From the NCBI GenBank assembly GCA_934256595.1, contig CAKQOW010000020.1, positions 1 to 36,489 on the forward strand: DNA of 36,489 nucleotides, written 5' to 3'. The translations under genes were made by a program, and so were the position numbers. The DNA comes from an uncultured Clostridia bacterium. Lineage in GTDB: Bacteria; Bacillota; Clostridia; Peptostreptococcales; Anaerovoracaceae. This document shows, in pieces, positions 24,170 through 30,862 of this stretch. How positions within the stretch are numbered: the stretch's first letter is position 1; each line of letters starts with the position of its first letter. The notes under the pieces were generated by a model. That model was given only the letters and a program-made list of their open reading frames with translations, was not told the origin of the DNA and ran no database searches.

Positions 24170-24219
24170 GTTTTTGCTCAAACCCCGATTAAGTTTGGTT
24201 ACCCCTAATTTTAGTTCTG

Positions 24220-24849
24220 CTATTTCAAGTCTTTAATTCGACCTGACTGAATTACATCAATGTTTTCTTTGATCCTGTTTTCAGGCCAATTCCACCATTG
24301 AAGCTCCAGCAACTTGGAAATCACTTCATCTGAGAATCGCTTTCTTATTGGCTTGGCAGGGATGCCTCCAACAATTGTATAAGGCGGTACATCTTTGGTG
24401 ACAACTGCCCGTGTACCAATAATCGCTCCATCTCCAATCGTGACACCAGACAAAACTACGGCTTCATAGCCAATCCAAACGTCATTGCCGATTACAATGT
24501 CACCTTTGTTATCCCATGCACTTGTAATGTTTGCTACATCCAATCCCCATTCTTCAAAGAATATTGGAAATGGATACGTGGAAATTGAGTGCATAGTGTG
24601 ATTCGCACTGGTAAACAGGAACTTAGCCCCACAGGCAATCGAACAGAATTTACCTACCTTCAGCTTATCACCATTAATCGGGTAGTGATACAGAACATTG
24701 TTCTTCTCAAAGTCCCGTGGATCATTCACAAAGTCGTTATACATTGTGTAGTCACCAATCTCTATGCCAGATTCCGTGATTACATTTTTCAAATATACCG
24801 TTTGGGTATCACCTGTTCGCGGGTATACTTTGTTCTCCGATATAGTCAT
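24220..24849 (-). CDS. Vat/CatB-type hexapeptide acetyltransferase (streptogramin A or chloramphenicol resistance family)
   Basis: A trimeric left-handed beta-helix acetyltransferase. Hexapeptide repeats run through IVIGNDVWIGYEAVVLSGVTIGDGAIIGTRAVV; the catalytic His lies in SANHTMHSISTYPF, as in Vat and CatB enzymes; the C-terminal IVGGIPAKPIRKRFSDEVISKLLELQWWNWP is diagnostic. GGAGG lies 8 nt before the ATG at 24849, so the ATG five codons upstream is rejected; length 209 aa. Its stop is 19 bp from the IS-like end, and its codon use (more CAA, AAC, ATC) and surroundings differ from neighbours, suggesting acquisition. Substrate unproven: streptogramin A, chloramphenicol or another xenobiotic. 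Confidence 0.9.
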   Translation of the reverse strand: MTISENKVYPRTGDTQTVYLKNVITESGIEIGDYTMYNDFVNDPRDFEKNNVLYHYPINGDKLKVGKFCSIACGAKFLFTSANHTMHSISTYPFPIFFEEWGLDVANITSAWDNKGDIVIGNDVWIGYEAVVLSGVTIGDGAIIGTRAVVTKDVPPYTIVGGIPAKPIRKRFSDEVISKLLELQWWNWPENRIKENIDVIQSGRIKDLK

Positions 24850-24877
24850 TTCATAATCCTCCATGTCTTGATATCTA

Positions 24878-24916
24878 TTAAGCGACTATATCGGTTGCTA
24901 CAATGCAGCGTTTCAC
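24878..24916 (-). CDS. candidate 12-residue leader peptide of the acetyltransferase
   Basis: AGGAGGT followed after 6 nt by GTG opens a short frame, MKRCIVATDIVA, ending in TAA 28 nt before the acetyltransferase start. Short leaders with good ribosome binding sites precede many inducible antibiotic-resistance genes (cat, erm), where ribosome stalling frees the downstream start. A GATAT/ATATC pair flanks the leader stop, but I see no strong stem hiding the GGAGG, so attenuation is only a possibility. Confidence 0.45.
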   Translation of the reverse strand: MKRCIVATDIVA

Positions 24917-24946
24917 CTTTTCACCTCCAAATTGTCCGGCCTATAG

Positions 24947-25030
24947 CCTTGACATCTATCTCACAGCCACAACTTCCCAACATCTAACTCGGCAACTCAA
25001 CTATGTGACATCTATCGTGGCAACTCAACT
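24947..25030. repeat. three contiguous 28-bp imperfect tandem repeats
   Basis: Units at 25003-25030, 24975-25002 and 24947-24974 (minus-strand order) all begin AGTTG and carry TAGATGT in the same register; the first two share AGTTGAGTTGCC. They end 30 nt before the leader peptide start. They could be protein-binding iterons, a regulatory region, or a scar of the mobile DNA. The remaining 25031-25143 shows no gene, only a stretch with GGGCAA repeats. Confidence 0.75.
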
Positions 25031-25143
25031 CTCACACTTTTTGAGCCGGATTGCCCTTGGATAAGTTACCGAGAAGCGTTTTGTCTGTCCGATGCCAAAT
25101 TGCCCGATTGCCCGAAAACCGCAGTATTACTGGGCTTTCGTGG

Positions 25144-26307
25144 CTATTTTCCTTCAACTCTTGACATCAATACTACGGTCTCCACATGCTTTGTCATAGG
25201 GAAGTTATCAAACGCTTTTATCTTCTTAACCTCATAACCGTTACCCTGTATATACATAAGGTTATCTGTAAGACTCTTAGGATTACAGGATATGTATACT
25301 ATCTGTTTCACACCATAACCCAGTATCTTGTCAAGAGCCTTAGGATGTATACCCACTCTTGGCGGATCCACAACAATCACATCAGGCTTTTGCTCCAGAT
25401 TTTCAAGCACTTCAAAGACATCGCCTGCAATGAAGCTGCAGTTGTCAAGCCCGTTAAGCTTAGCATTCTCCTTTGCCGCTTCTACTGCCTCGGAAACCAG
25501 CTCCACTCCTGTAACAGTTCTTGCTTTAAGTGCCAGCGCCTGTGTGATAGTGCCTGTACCGCAATAAAGATCAAAGACATTCTTGTCCTCAAAGTCATCT
25601 ATAAGGTCTATGGCTTCTGTATAAAGGCGCTCTGCAGCCTCTACATTGGTCTGGAAGAACGAAAATGCGCTTACCTTGAAGTCAAGCCCCATTATTTTTT
25701 CCATATAGTAATCTCTGCCCCACAGGACTTTGAGTTCCTCGCAGTATACCGCATCGGCAAGCCTGTCATTGACGGTCCTCAAAACTCCGACAACTCTGTT
25801 GTCAAGTTCAAGAGCTATAATCATCTCTGTGAAACCTTTATCATCAAATTCTCCCTGCGATGAGGTGACTATATTCACAAGCAGCTCTCCTGTGCGTACA
25901 CCATAACGGATAATAAGGTGTCTTAACAGTCCTTCGTGGCTTTTTTTGTGATAAAAGCTGTAGCCTTTTTCCTGACAGAATCCAAGCACAGCACTTAAAA
26001 TTCTGTTAAAATCCTCAGGGACAAGCTGACACTCATCTACCGTAACAATAGACATAAAGTGCTTTTTTCTGTGCATACCAAGGCACAGCGGTCCGTCTTT
26101 AACAGTATCCCCGAAGGTATATTCCATTTTGTTGCGGTATCTGTACTGCGCCGGACTTCCCTGTATACCCAGATATTCGCCGACCTTTATTTCTTTTTGG
26201 GAGATGAGCATGGAAACATCGTTTCCCTTCTCCTCAAGCTGCTGTTCATATGACTTGCCCTGATGAATGCAGCCGCCGCATAATTCTTTATGTTTACATA
26301 TATCCAT
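25144..26307 (-). CDS. rlmD: RlmD/RumA-type 23S rRNA m5U methyltransferase
   Basis: Methylates uracil C5 in 23S rRNA (position 1939 and/or 747 in relatives) using SAM. The N-terminal [4Fe-4S] cysteines are C4, C10 and C13 (DICKHKELCGGCIHQ), with a fourth near 76 (GPLCLGMH). SAM motif I is VFDLYCGTGTITQALA; motif IV VVDPPRVGIHPKALDKI; the catalytic cysteine is in VYISCNPKSL. At 387 aa it lacks the N-terminal TRAM domain found in many Bacillota homologues, like E. coli RlmC. Its ATG overlaps the tgt stop by one base (TAATG), so it is coupled to tgt. Confidence 0.93.
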   Translation of the reverse strand: MDICKHKELCGGCIHQGKSYEQQLEEKGNDVSMLISQKEIKVGEYLGIQGSPAQYRYRNKMEYTFGDTVKDGPLCLGMHRKKHFMSIVTVDECQLVPEDFNRILSAVLGFCQEKGYSFYHKKSHEGLLRHLIIRYGVRTGELLVNIVTSSQGEFDDKGFTEMIIALELDNRVVGVLRTVNDRLADAVYCEELKVLWGRDYYMEKIMGLDFKVSAFSFFQTNVEAAERLYTEAIDLIDDFEDKNVFDLYCGTGTITQALALKARTVTGVELVSEAVEAAKENAKLNGLDNCSFIAGDVFEVLENLEQKPDVIVVDPPRVGIHPKALDKILGYGVKQIVYISCNPKSLTDNLMYIQGNGYEVKKIKAFDNFPMTKHVETVVLMSRVEGK

Positions 26308-27431
26308 TAAAATCTTCCGTACTTTCTGTAGAATTCTTCTTTGTATTCAAGGAATCTGTCCTCTTCAATAGCCTGTCTGATGTTTTTCATCATATTTACA
26401 AGGAAATGCAGGTTGTGATTTGATAAAAGCATAGCCGACAGCATTTCGTCTGCCTTGAACAGGTGTCTTAAATATGCCCTTGAATAGTTCCTGCATGTAT
26501 AGCAGTCACACTCGGGATCCAGCGGTGTAAAATCTCTTTCAAATCTGGCATTCTTGATATTCAGCCTGCCATGGCTTGTCATAGCCATACCGTGTCTTGC
26601 TATTCTTGTAGGAAGCACGCAGTCAAACATATCAACCCCCTGCTCTACTCCCTCAAAGAGATAATCCGGCGTACCAACACCCATAATATATCTCGGCTTG
26701 TTGTCCGGCAGATAGTCCACACAGCCACCCAGTATTTCAAGAAACAGCTCCTTTGGCTCTCCAACGCTTAATCCTCCGATTGCGTATCCCGGCAGATCCA
26801 GATCCACAATAGCCTTGGCGCTCTGTTTCCTGAGGTCGTGATACATACCTCCCTGCATTATTCCAAACAGAGACTGCTTCTCTGTATTCTTGTGATATGC
26901 CTTGCATCTTTCAAGCCATCTGTGAGTTCTCTCCATAGACGGTATGATATATTCTCTTTCTGCAGGATACGGCGCGCATTCATCAAATGCCATCATAATA
27001 TCCGAGCCTAAGGCATTTTGTATTTCCATTGATTTTTCGGGGGAAATCATATGCTTCGAGCCGTCTATGTGAGATCTGAATTCAGCGCCTTCTTCTGTTA
27101 TCTTACGAAGCGGCCCTAAGCTGAATACCTGAAATCCTCCGCTGTCTGTAAGTATGGCTCTGTCCCAGTTCATAAATTTATGAAGCCCGCCTGCCTCTCT
27201 GACAATTTCGTGTCCCGGTCTGAGATACAGATGATAAGTGTTTGAAAGTATTATCTCTGCTCCCATTTCTTTTACCTGCTCAGGTCTCATGGCCTTGACC
27301 GTTGCCTGCGTGCCTACAGGCATAAAAACAGGAGTCTGTATATCTCCGTGAGGCGTATGAACTATGCCTCGTCTTGCTTTTGTTCTCTTGTCTTTTTTAA
27401 GTAATTCATAAGTAACTGCGTCCTTACTCAT
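26307..27431 (-). CDS. tgt: queuine/preQ1 tRNA-guanine transglycosylase
   Basis: Exchanges guanine-34 of GUN anticodon tRNAs for preQ1. The active-site aspartates are in ILTDSGGFQVFSL (substrate side) and MFDCVLPTRIARHG (nucleophile). The zinc site is CDCYTCRNYSRAYLRHLF (three Cys plus His). Substrate-recognition GGLSVGEPKELF and the N-terminal GIVHTPHGDIQTPVFMPVGTQATVK are canonical. The 374 aa length is normal. GAAAGGAAA precedes the start. It would normally sit next to queA; here the type III toxin-antitoxin locus separates them, and the toxin's stop lies 28 nt upstream with no terminator between. Confidence 0.98.
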   Translation of the reverse strand: MSKDAVTYELLKKDKRTKARRGIVHTPHGDIQTPVFMPVGTQATVKAMRPEQVKEMGAEIILSNTYHLYLRPGHEIVREAGGLHKFMNWDRAILTDSGGFQVFSLGPLRKITEEGAEFRSHIDGSKHMISPEKSMEIQNALGSDIMMAFDECAPYPAEREYIIPSMERTHRWLERCKAYHKNTEKQSLFGIMQGGMYHDLRKQSAKAIVDLDLPGYAIGGLSVGEPKELFLEILGGCVDYLPDNKPRYIMGVGTPDYLFEGVEQGVDMFDCVLPTRIARHGMAMTSHGRLNIKNARFERDFTPLDPECDCYTCRNYSRAYLRHLFKADEMLSAMLLSNHNLHFLVNMMKNIRQAIEEDRFLEYKEEFYRKYGRF

Positions 27432-27459
27432 TGTGTTTCCTTTCAGTTTATCTTTTTAT

Positions 27460-27927
27460 TTAATCTGTTTTTAGTTTTTGCATTATCTTAGCAATGTCCG
27501 GCTGTGTCGGAGTAAACTTCACACCGCGTTTAAGCATTCCGATAATTTTCTTTGCTTTTTTCTCAATTTCTTTTGCAGTACGTTCACTCGTCAGTATCAA
27601 ATGGTTTCCCGCAATCGTATATTCTCTTTCTATGTACTCCTCAGTTATCGGAAATATATCCTGTATCAGAAATGCACTTTCTCTATTGTTGTCCATTTTT
27701 ACAATATGAATAATGTCGCAAGGTTTTCCTGACTTTTTCTTTTGCTCAACAATTCGCCTGTATTTGTTAATTCTGCTGGACAGCGGTATCATCCAGTATA
27801 TCCTACTGTCTGCATCTTCAAAACAATAGTAGTGAGGTCTGTTACCGTTCTTATTTCCTTTAAGATACGGATCGTTCATTTCTTCAAAGAATTCGTCCTT
27901 AATAATGTAAAATCCTGCTTTTTTCAT
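27460..27927 (-). CDS. type III toxin: CptN/ToxN-like endoribonuclease
   Basis: A 155-residue protein starting MKKAGFYIIKDEFFEEMNDP, with GNRPHYYCFEDADSRIYWMIPLSSRINKYRRI, KPCDIIHIVKMDN, SAFLIQDIFPITEEYIEREYTIAGNHL and a C-terminal KRGVKFTPTQPDIAKIM. The pattern (IKDEF start, PLSSR, LIQDxFPI) is that of ToxN/AbiQ and especially CptN endoribonucleases, which cut their own antitoxin precursor and cellular RNA. The frame stays open upstream to 28101, but those 58 codons are antitoxin repeats and terminator; AAGGA lies 7 nt before the ATG at 27927. The family nuclease fold is inferred. The toxin may act in phage defence. Confidence 0.85.
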   Translation of the reverse strand: MKKAGFYIIKDEFFEEMNDPYLKGNKNGNRPHYYCFEDADSRIYWMIPLSSRINKYRRIVEQKKKSGKPCDIIHIVKMDNNRESAFLIQDIFPITEEYIEREYTIAGNHLILTSERTAKEIEKKAKKIIGMLKRGVKFTPTQPDIAKIMQKLKTD

Positions 27928-27946
27928 TGCCTGTTCCTTATTACGG

Positions 27947-27975
27947 AAAAAGTCCCCCGCCTTGCGGCGAAGGAC
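27947..27975 (-). terminator. terminator between antitoxin RNA and toxin
   Basis: On the minus strand, GTCCTTCGCC and GGCGGGGGAC form a 10-bp stem (two G-U pairs) capped by a GCAA tetraloop and followed by TTTTT. It lies after the repeats and before the toxin's ribosome binding site. In type III systems this terminator keeps antitoxin in excess while letting some transcripts read into the toxin. Confidence 0.9.
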
Positions 27976-27978
27976 TAT

Positions 27979-28074
27979 ACTTTCAACCCAACCATTTATA
28001 TACCGCATATCGGTCAGCGGTAAACTTTCGACCCGACCATTTATATACCGCATATCGGTCAGCGGTAAACTTTC
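27979..28074 (-). repeat. two 45-bp tandem repeats plus a partial third
   Basis: Copies at 28024-28068 and 27979-28023 differ at only two positions; six bases of a further copy (28069-28074, AAAGTT-like GAAAGT start) precede them, and AAAGT recurs after the last copy. They are part of the antitoxin RNA, not protein coding, although the frame across them is open and yields repeated SLPLTDMRYING. Confidence 0.95.
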
Positions 28075-28079
28075 TCTGT
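27979..28079 (-). ncRNA. type III antitoxin RNA precursor (CptI-like)
   Basis: Transcription from the promoter at 28086-28114 should begin near 28079, right at the repeat array, and stop at 27947. Each 45-nt repeat contains ACCGC and GCGGT, which pair as stem 1; GACC in that loop can pair with a downstream GGUC (GGUU in the copy nearest the toxin), making an H-type pseudoknot as in ToxI and CptI. The two C-to-T differences between copies keep this pairing through a G-U wobble. The toxin is expected to cut the precursor into 45-nt units and be inhibited by them. Confidence 0.85.
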
Positions 28080-28085
28080 ACTTAC

Positions 28086-28114
28086 ATTCTAGCAAGCACA
28101 AATAGAAAAGTCAA
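28086..28114 (-). promoter_or_regulatory. promoter of the type III toxin-antitoxin operon
   Basis: TTGACT (28109-28114), a 17-bp spacer and TAGAAT (28086-28091) on the minus strand. The near-consensus strength and the placement immediately before the repeats fit the strong constitutive promoters of type III systems. Confidence 0.85.
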
Positions 28115-28173
28115 TAGACCTTCTGTTAAAATTATATGCGCTTAAATTCAAAACTATACTCATTTATATGCAG

Positions 28174-29301
28174 CTATATAATCAGCATTGCATCTCCATA
28201 GGAGAAAAACCTGTATTTTTCCTTAACCGCTATATCATATACTCTCAGTATATCCTCTCTGCTGTAAAGAGCTGATATAAGCATCAGCAGCGTGGATTTA
28301 GGCAGATGAAAATTGGTTATAAGGCTGTCTATAATCTTGAATTTATATCCCGGATATATGAATATGCCCGTTGAGTCTGATTTTGCAGGCACAATAAACC
28401 TGCCAAGCTTATCATCGAATACCGCCGCACTCTCAACTGTTCTTGTCGAAGTGGTGCCTACAGATATAACTCTGCCGCCTGCCTTAATCACCGAATTTAT
28501 AATCTCCGCATTTTCCTCATCTATGGAATACTCTTCAAAATGCATCTGATGATCCTCTATATTGTCGCATTTAACAGGTCTGAAAGTTCCTATACCAACA
28601 TGCAGGGTAACATATGCAATTTTAACTCCCATAGCCTTGGCTTTGGCAAGGAGCTCCTCTGTAAAATGAAGTCCTGCCGTAGGCGCTGCCACCGAGCCGT
28701 TTTCTTTGGAATAAACCGTCTGATAGCGCTCCTTATCCTCAAGTACGCTTTCTCTCTCTATATACGGAGGAAGCGGCATTTTGCCAAGCTCCTCAAGTAT
28801 CTCAAGAAATATTCCCCTGTATGAAAACTCCACTATTCTGGTACCGTCATCACCATAATCAAGAACCTCTGCTTTGAGCGGTGCATTCCTCTCTATTTCC
28901 TGCATTACAAGAGATTTCACATTGCCGCCCTTGTGGTCGCATTCTGAAATATATCTGTCTGCATCTGTTCCAAAGAGTATTACATCACCCTTTTTTATCT
29001 TTTTGCCGGGTCTGACCATAGTTTCCCATCTGTCACCGTCTTTGCGCTTGATAAGCAGGAACTCAACTCTTGCGCCGGTTGCTGCCTTAACTCCGAAAAT
29101 CCTTGCCGGTATTACTCTGGAATTGTTGAGTACCAGGCAATCGCCTGCTTTGAGATATTCGAGAATATCATAAAAATGCCTGTGCTCAACTCTGCCTGTG
29201 CTTCTGTCTACCACCATCAGTCTTGAATGGTCTCTTTTGTCTGCCGGAAACTGCGCTATAAGCTCCTCCGGCAGGTTATAATCAAAATCATTAATATGCA
29301 T
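28174..29301 (-). CDS. queA: S-adenosylmethionine:tRNA ribosyltransferase-isomerase
   Basis: Converts preQ1-34 in tRNA to epoxyqueuosine using the ribosyl group of SAM, the step after Tgt. Signatures: DFDYNLPEELIAQFPADKRDHSRLMVV (5-31), DCLVLNNSRVIPARIFG, NGSVAAPTAGLHFTEELL, ITYVTLHVGIGTFRPV-like AYVTLHVGIGTFRPVK, and C-terminal TNFHLPKSTLLMLISAL. At 375 aa it is slightly longer than the usual 340-350 but complete. AAAAGGA precedes the ATG. No convincing terminator follows it before the toxin-antitoxin promoter. Confidence 0.97.
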   Translation of the reverse strand: MHINDFDYNLPEELIAQFPADKRDHSRLMVVDRSTGRVEHRHFYDILEYLKAGDCLVLNNSRVIPARIFGVKAATGARVEFLLIKRKDGDRWETMVRPGKKIKKGDVILFGTDADRYISECDHKGGNVKSLVMQEIERNAPLKAEVLDYGDDGTRIVEFSYRGIFLEILEELGKMPLPPYIERESVLEDKERYQTVYSKENGSVAAPTAGLHFTEELLAKAKAMGVKIAYVTLHVGIGTFRPVKCDNIEDHQMHFEEYSIDEENAEIINSVIKAGGRVISVGTTSTRTVESAAVFDDKLGRFIVPAKSDSTGIFIYPGYKFKIIDSLITNFHLPKSTLLMLISALYSREDILRVYDIAVKEKYRFFSYGDAMLII

Positions 29302-29337
29302 AAATCTGTCCTTTTAATTTAAAACTTACAGTTTATC

Positions 29338-29366
29338 AGTTTAGCATATCCCGGGCAAAAATACAA
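29338..29366 (-). promoter_or_regulatory. promoter of queA
   Basis: TTGTAT (29361-29366), a 17-bp spacer and TGC-TAAACT (29338-29343, extended -10) on the minus strand. The -35 box overlaps the T-rich tail of the preceding gene's terminator. Confidence 0.6.
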
Positions 29367-29390
29367 GAACGGGGCGGAATAACCGCCCCG
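29355..29390 (-). terminator. intrinsic terminator of the flavodoxin-fold gene
   Basis: CGGGGCGG and CCGCCCCG form an 8-bp G+C stem with a 5-nt loop (29370-29390), followed on the minus strand by TTCTTGTATTTTTG. It starts 8 nt after the stop at 29399. Confidence 0.85.
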
Positions 29391-29398
29391 CTGTCAGC

Positions 29399-29968
29399 TT
29401 ATTTAAGTGAAGCTCTAACCTTGGCCTCTGCCTCCTGCATTATCGTCTCTACATCATTGCCGTATATATCAAGATTCTCTGCACTGAAAAACTGAATGTC
29501 TTTAATACCAAACATTCCCCACGCAAGAGTCCTGACATAATCATATCCCATATTGAACTCGCCTATGCTGCCGCCTGATGTTGTAACATATATCAGTTTT
29601 TTAATGTTGCAAAGTCCTGCAGGTATTCCCTGTTCATCATATTTAAATGTAATTCCGCAGACTGAAACAGCTTCAAGATAAGCCTTGAGAACTGCAGGGA
29701 AAGACAAATCCCAGTAAGGTGCAGCTATTACTACTGTATCACTTTCTGCAAACTGATGCGCATATTTAAACATATCATTGCTGAAATCGCCCTTGTCTGA
29801 AAGCTCTGTTCTGAGCATAAGGCTTTGTCTGTCAAGAAGCTTTATATCCGCCTCAGAAATATCAAGCTGTGTAATATCGCCGTCAAGACACTCCAAAACA
29901 GTGCCTGCAAGCCTGTAAGTACGCGACTCTTCACGAACACACGAATTAACAAACAGTATTTTTTCCAT
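29399..29968 (-). CDS. flavodoxin-fold NAD(P)H oxidoreductase (azoreductase/quinone reductase family)
   Basis: A 189-residue Flavodoxin_2-type FMN protein. The phosphate-binding loop is ILFVNSCVREESRTYRLA (4-21), followed by DTVVIAAPYWDLSFPAVLKAYLEAVSVCGITFKYDEQG (about 75-113) and VTTSGGSIGEFNMGYDYVRTLAWGMFGI (about 128-155), all typical of AzoR- and WrbA-like reductases. It probably reduces quinones or azo compounds with NAD(P)H. It is monocistronic, with its own promoter and terminator. Confidence 0.92.
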   Translation of the reverse strand: MEKILFVNSCVREESRTYRLAGTVLECLDGDITQLDISEADIKLLDRQSLMLRTELSDKGDFSNDMFKYAHQFAESDTVVIAAPYWDLSFPAVLKAYLEAVSVCGITFKYDEQGIPAGLCNIKKLIYVTTSGGSIGEFNMGYDYVRTLAWGMFGIKDIQFFSAENLDIYGNDVETIMQEAEAKVRASLK

Positions 29969-29998
29969 ATCAATACTCCAATCTGTTATGATAATACA

Positions 29999-30027
29999 AG
30001 TATATCAGTTTTGCATACGCTGTTCAA
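29999..30027 (-). promoter_or_regulatory. promoter of the flavodoxin-fold gene
   Basis: TTGAAC (30022-30027), a 17-bp spacer and TATACT (29999-30004) on the minus strand, about 30 nt before the ATG. TTGGAG serves as ribosome binding site. Just upstream (about 30040-30108) is a short decayed frame ending LNIEEIDKTMSRLFK, not identified. Confidence 0.7.
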
Positions 30028-30127
30028 TAATCTTTATTTCATTTAAACAGCCTGCTCATTGTCTTATCTATCTCTTCTATGTTGAGATTGATGGCAAGTA
30101 TCAAGCTTCAAAACGACCTCTTTACAT

Positions 30128-30298
30128 TTATCCAAAGTATTTTTTCTCCAGTTCTTCAAATACAACATTGGCCTCTAAAGTTTCTGCGCTGCCTGCTGCT
30201 TCCTGTTCTGACTCATAAATTGCTTCATCTATCATTGCCTGTTCCTTATGGACAAGTTCAGAAATCTCACCTGTATCTCTCAGTGCTTTTATCAGCAT
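30128..30298 (-). pseudogene. internally deleted Phd/YefM-like antitoxin (56 codons)
   Basis: An intact short frame with AGGGG before its ATG reads MLIKALRDTGEISELVHKEQ then AMIDEAIYESEQEAAGSAET and ends EELEKKYFG. The first 20 residues match the N terminus of Phd-type antitoxins (IKPxxDLRNxxEISxLxH) and the last 35 match their C-terminal tail; the middle (TKNGxGDxVxMS) is missing, as if deleted in frame. It could still be translated but should not bind DNA normally. No complete toxin gene lies next to it. The 29969-30405 gap otherwise holds only the promoter and decayed frame noted above. Confidence 0.55.
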
Positions 30299-30405
30299 TA
30301 TATTCAGCCCCTTTCTTCAGCATAATTGTATATACATTCAAATATTATCTGCGCAAATTGCTATACAAAGCTGAATTCTAAAGTTCTATTTCATCATACT
30401 AATGT

Positions 30406-30768
30406 TTATTTCAAATATATCGCATCGTTTCTGGAGAGAAGATACACACAATACTGGTTCATACTGATGCCCTCTCTTCGTGAATGCTCTGCCAGTGTCC
30501 TGTGCAGACTGCGCGGTATCCTGAGCTTGAACTGCCCCGAATATTCCTTAAGGCTGTCCGGCTCATAAATCTCTATTCCGCTGTCAATTGCCGCCTCAAG
30601 CCACTGCCTTTTGGCATCTAATGCATTGGCCGCAGCGCTCTCTGCTATTTCTCCACAGGTAATGCATCCCGGCAGATCTGGGTATGAAGCCACAAAGCCG
30701 CCTTCGTCTTTATCCTCTATAATTTCCATACGATACGGCATCGCCATATATTCATCAAGCGTTTTCAT
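30406..30768 (-). CDS. hicB: HicB family antitoxin
   Basis: 120 aa. The N-terminal partial RNase H-like fold is YRMEIIEDKDEGGFVASYPDLPGCITCGEIAESAAANALDAKRQWLEAAI (12-61); the C-terminal DNA-binding part is ribbon-helix-helix (QFKLRIPRSLHRTLAEHSRREGISMNQYCVYLLS, 79-112). This is the HicB type that represses its own operon and blocks HicA. The usual hicA upstream is reduced to a fossil, so hicB appears orphaned, driven by a perfect consensus promoter. It could still act as a repressor or as an anti-toxin against invading HicA. Confidence 0.9.
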   Translation of the reverse strand: MKTLDEYMAMPYRMEIIEDKDEGGFVASYPDLPGCITCGEIAESAAANALDAKRQWLEAAIDSGIEIYEPDSLKEYSGQFKLRIPRSLHRTLAEHSRREGISMNQYCVYLLSRNDAIYLK

Positions 30769-30846
30769 CGTTTTCTGCCTCGCTTTCTATAATATGCCTG
30801 ACCAGCTCTACATAAACCTTTTTATAAGTTTATCCCATTTCGACAT
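30755..30846 (-). pseudogene. hicA fossil (internal deletion and frameshift)
   Basis: Just after the promoter, ATG at 30846 reads MSKWDKLIKRFM then stops; MSKWDKLIKR is the standard HicA N terminus. One frame over, the next bases read KVYVELVRHIIESEAENDENA and stop at 30755, the standard HicA C terminus, overlapping hicB by 14 nt as functional pairs do. The middle, with the catalytic His region, is gone. The whole is 92 bp, not a multiple of three. Confidence 0.75.
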
Positions 30847-30862
30847 TTTTACAGCTGTTCAT

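Larger units (their letters stand above)
23549..24201. mobile_element. remnant of an IS element with IS21-like multiple terminal repeats
   Basis: A perfect 20-bp inverted repeat, TAACCAAACTTAATCGGGGT, lies at 23549-23568 and, inverted, at 24182-24201. Inside the right end are two more near copies (24107-24125 and 24151-24169) and repeated CCCCGAAGTCAG; inside the left end several CGGGG boxes recur. Multiple terminal repeats of this kind are characteristic of IS21-family ends. No istA/istB transposase remains; the 653-bp interior holds only a 57-codon frame without a ribosome binding site (23677-23850, plus strand, not recognised) and hairpins. It is therefore non-autonomous. No clear target duplication flanks it. 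Confidence 0.6.

Noticed and set aside
25186..25863. 225-codon plus-strand open frame opposite the rRNA methyltransferase
   Set aside because: Antisense to a gene with complete catalytic motifs; its Cys/His-rich composition is the complement of that gene and it has no start signal.
27979..28074. Tandem repeats considered as a small CRISPR array
   Set aside because: The units are contiguous with no unique spacers and sit between a promoter and a ToxN-like gene, which fits a type III antitoxin.
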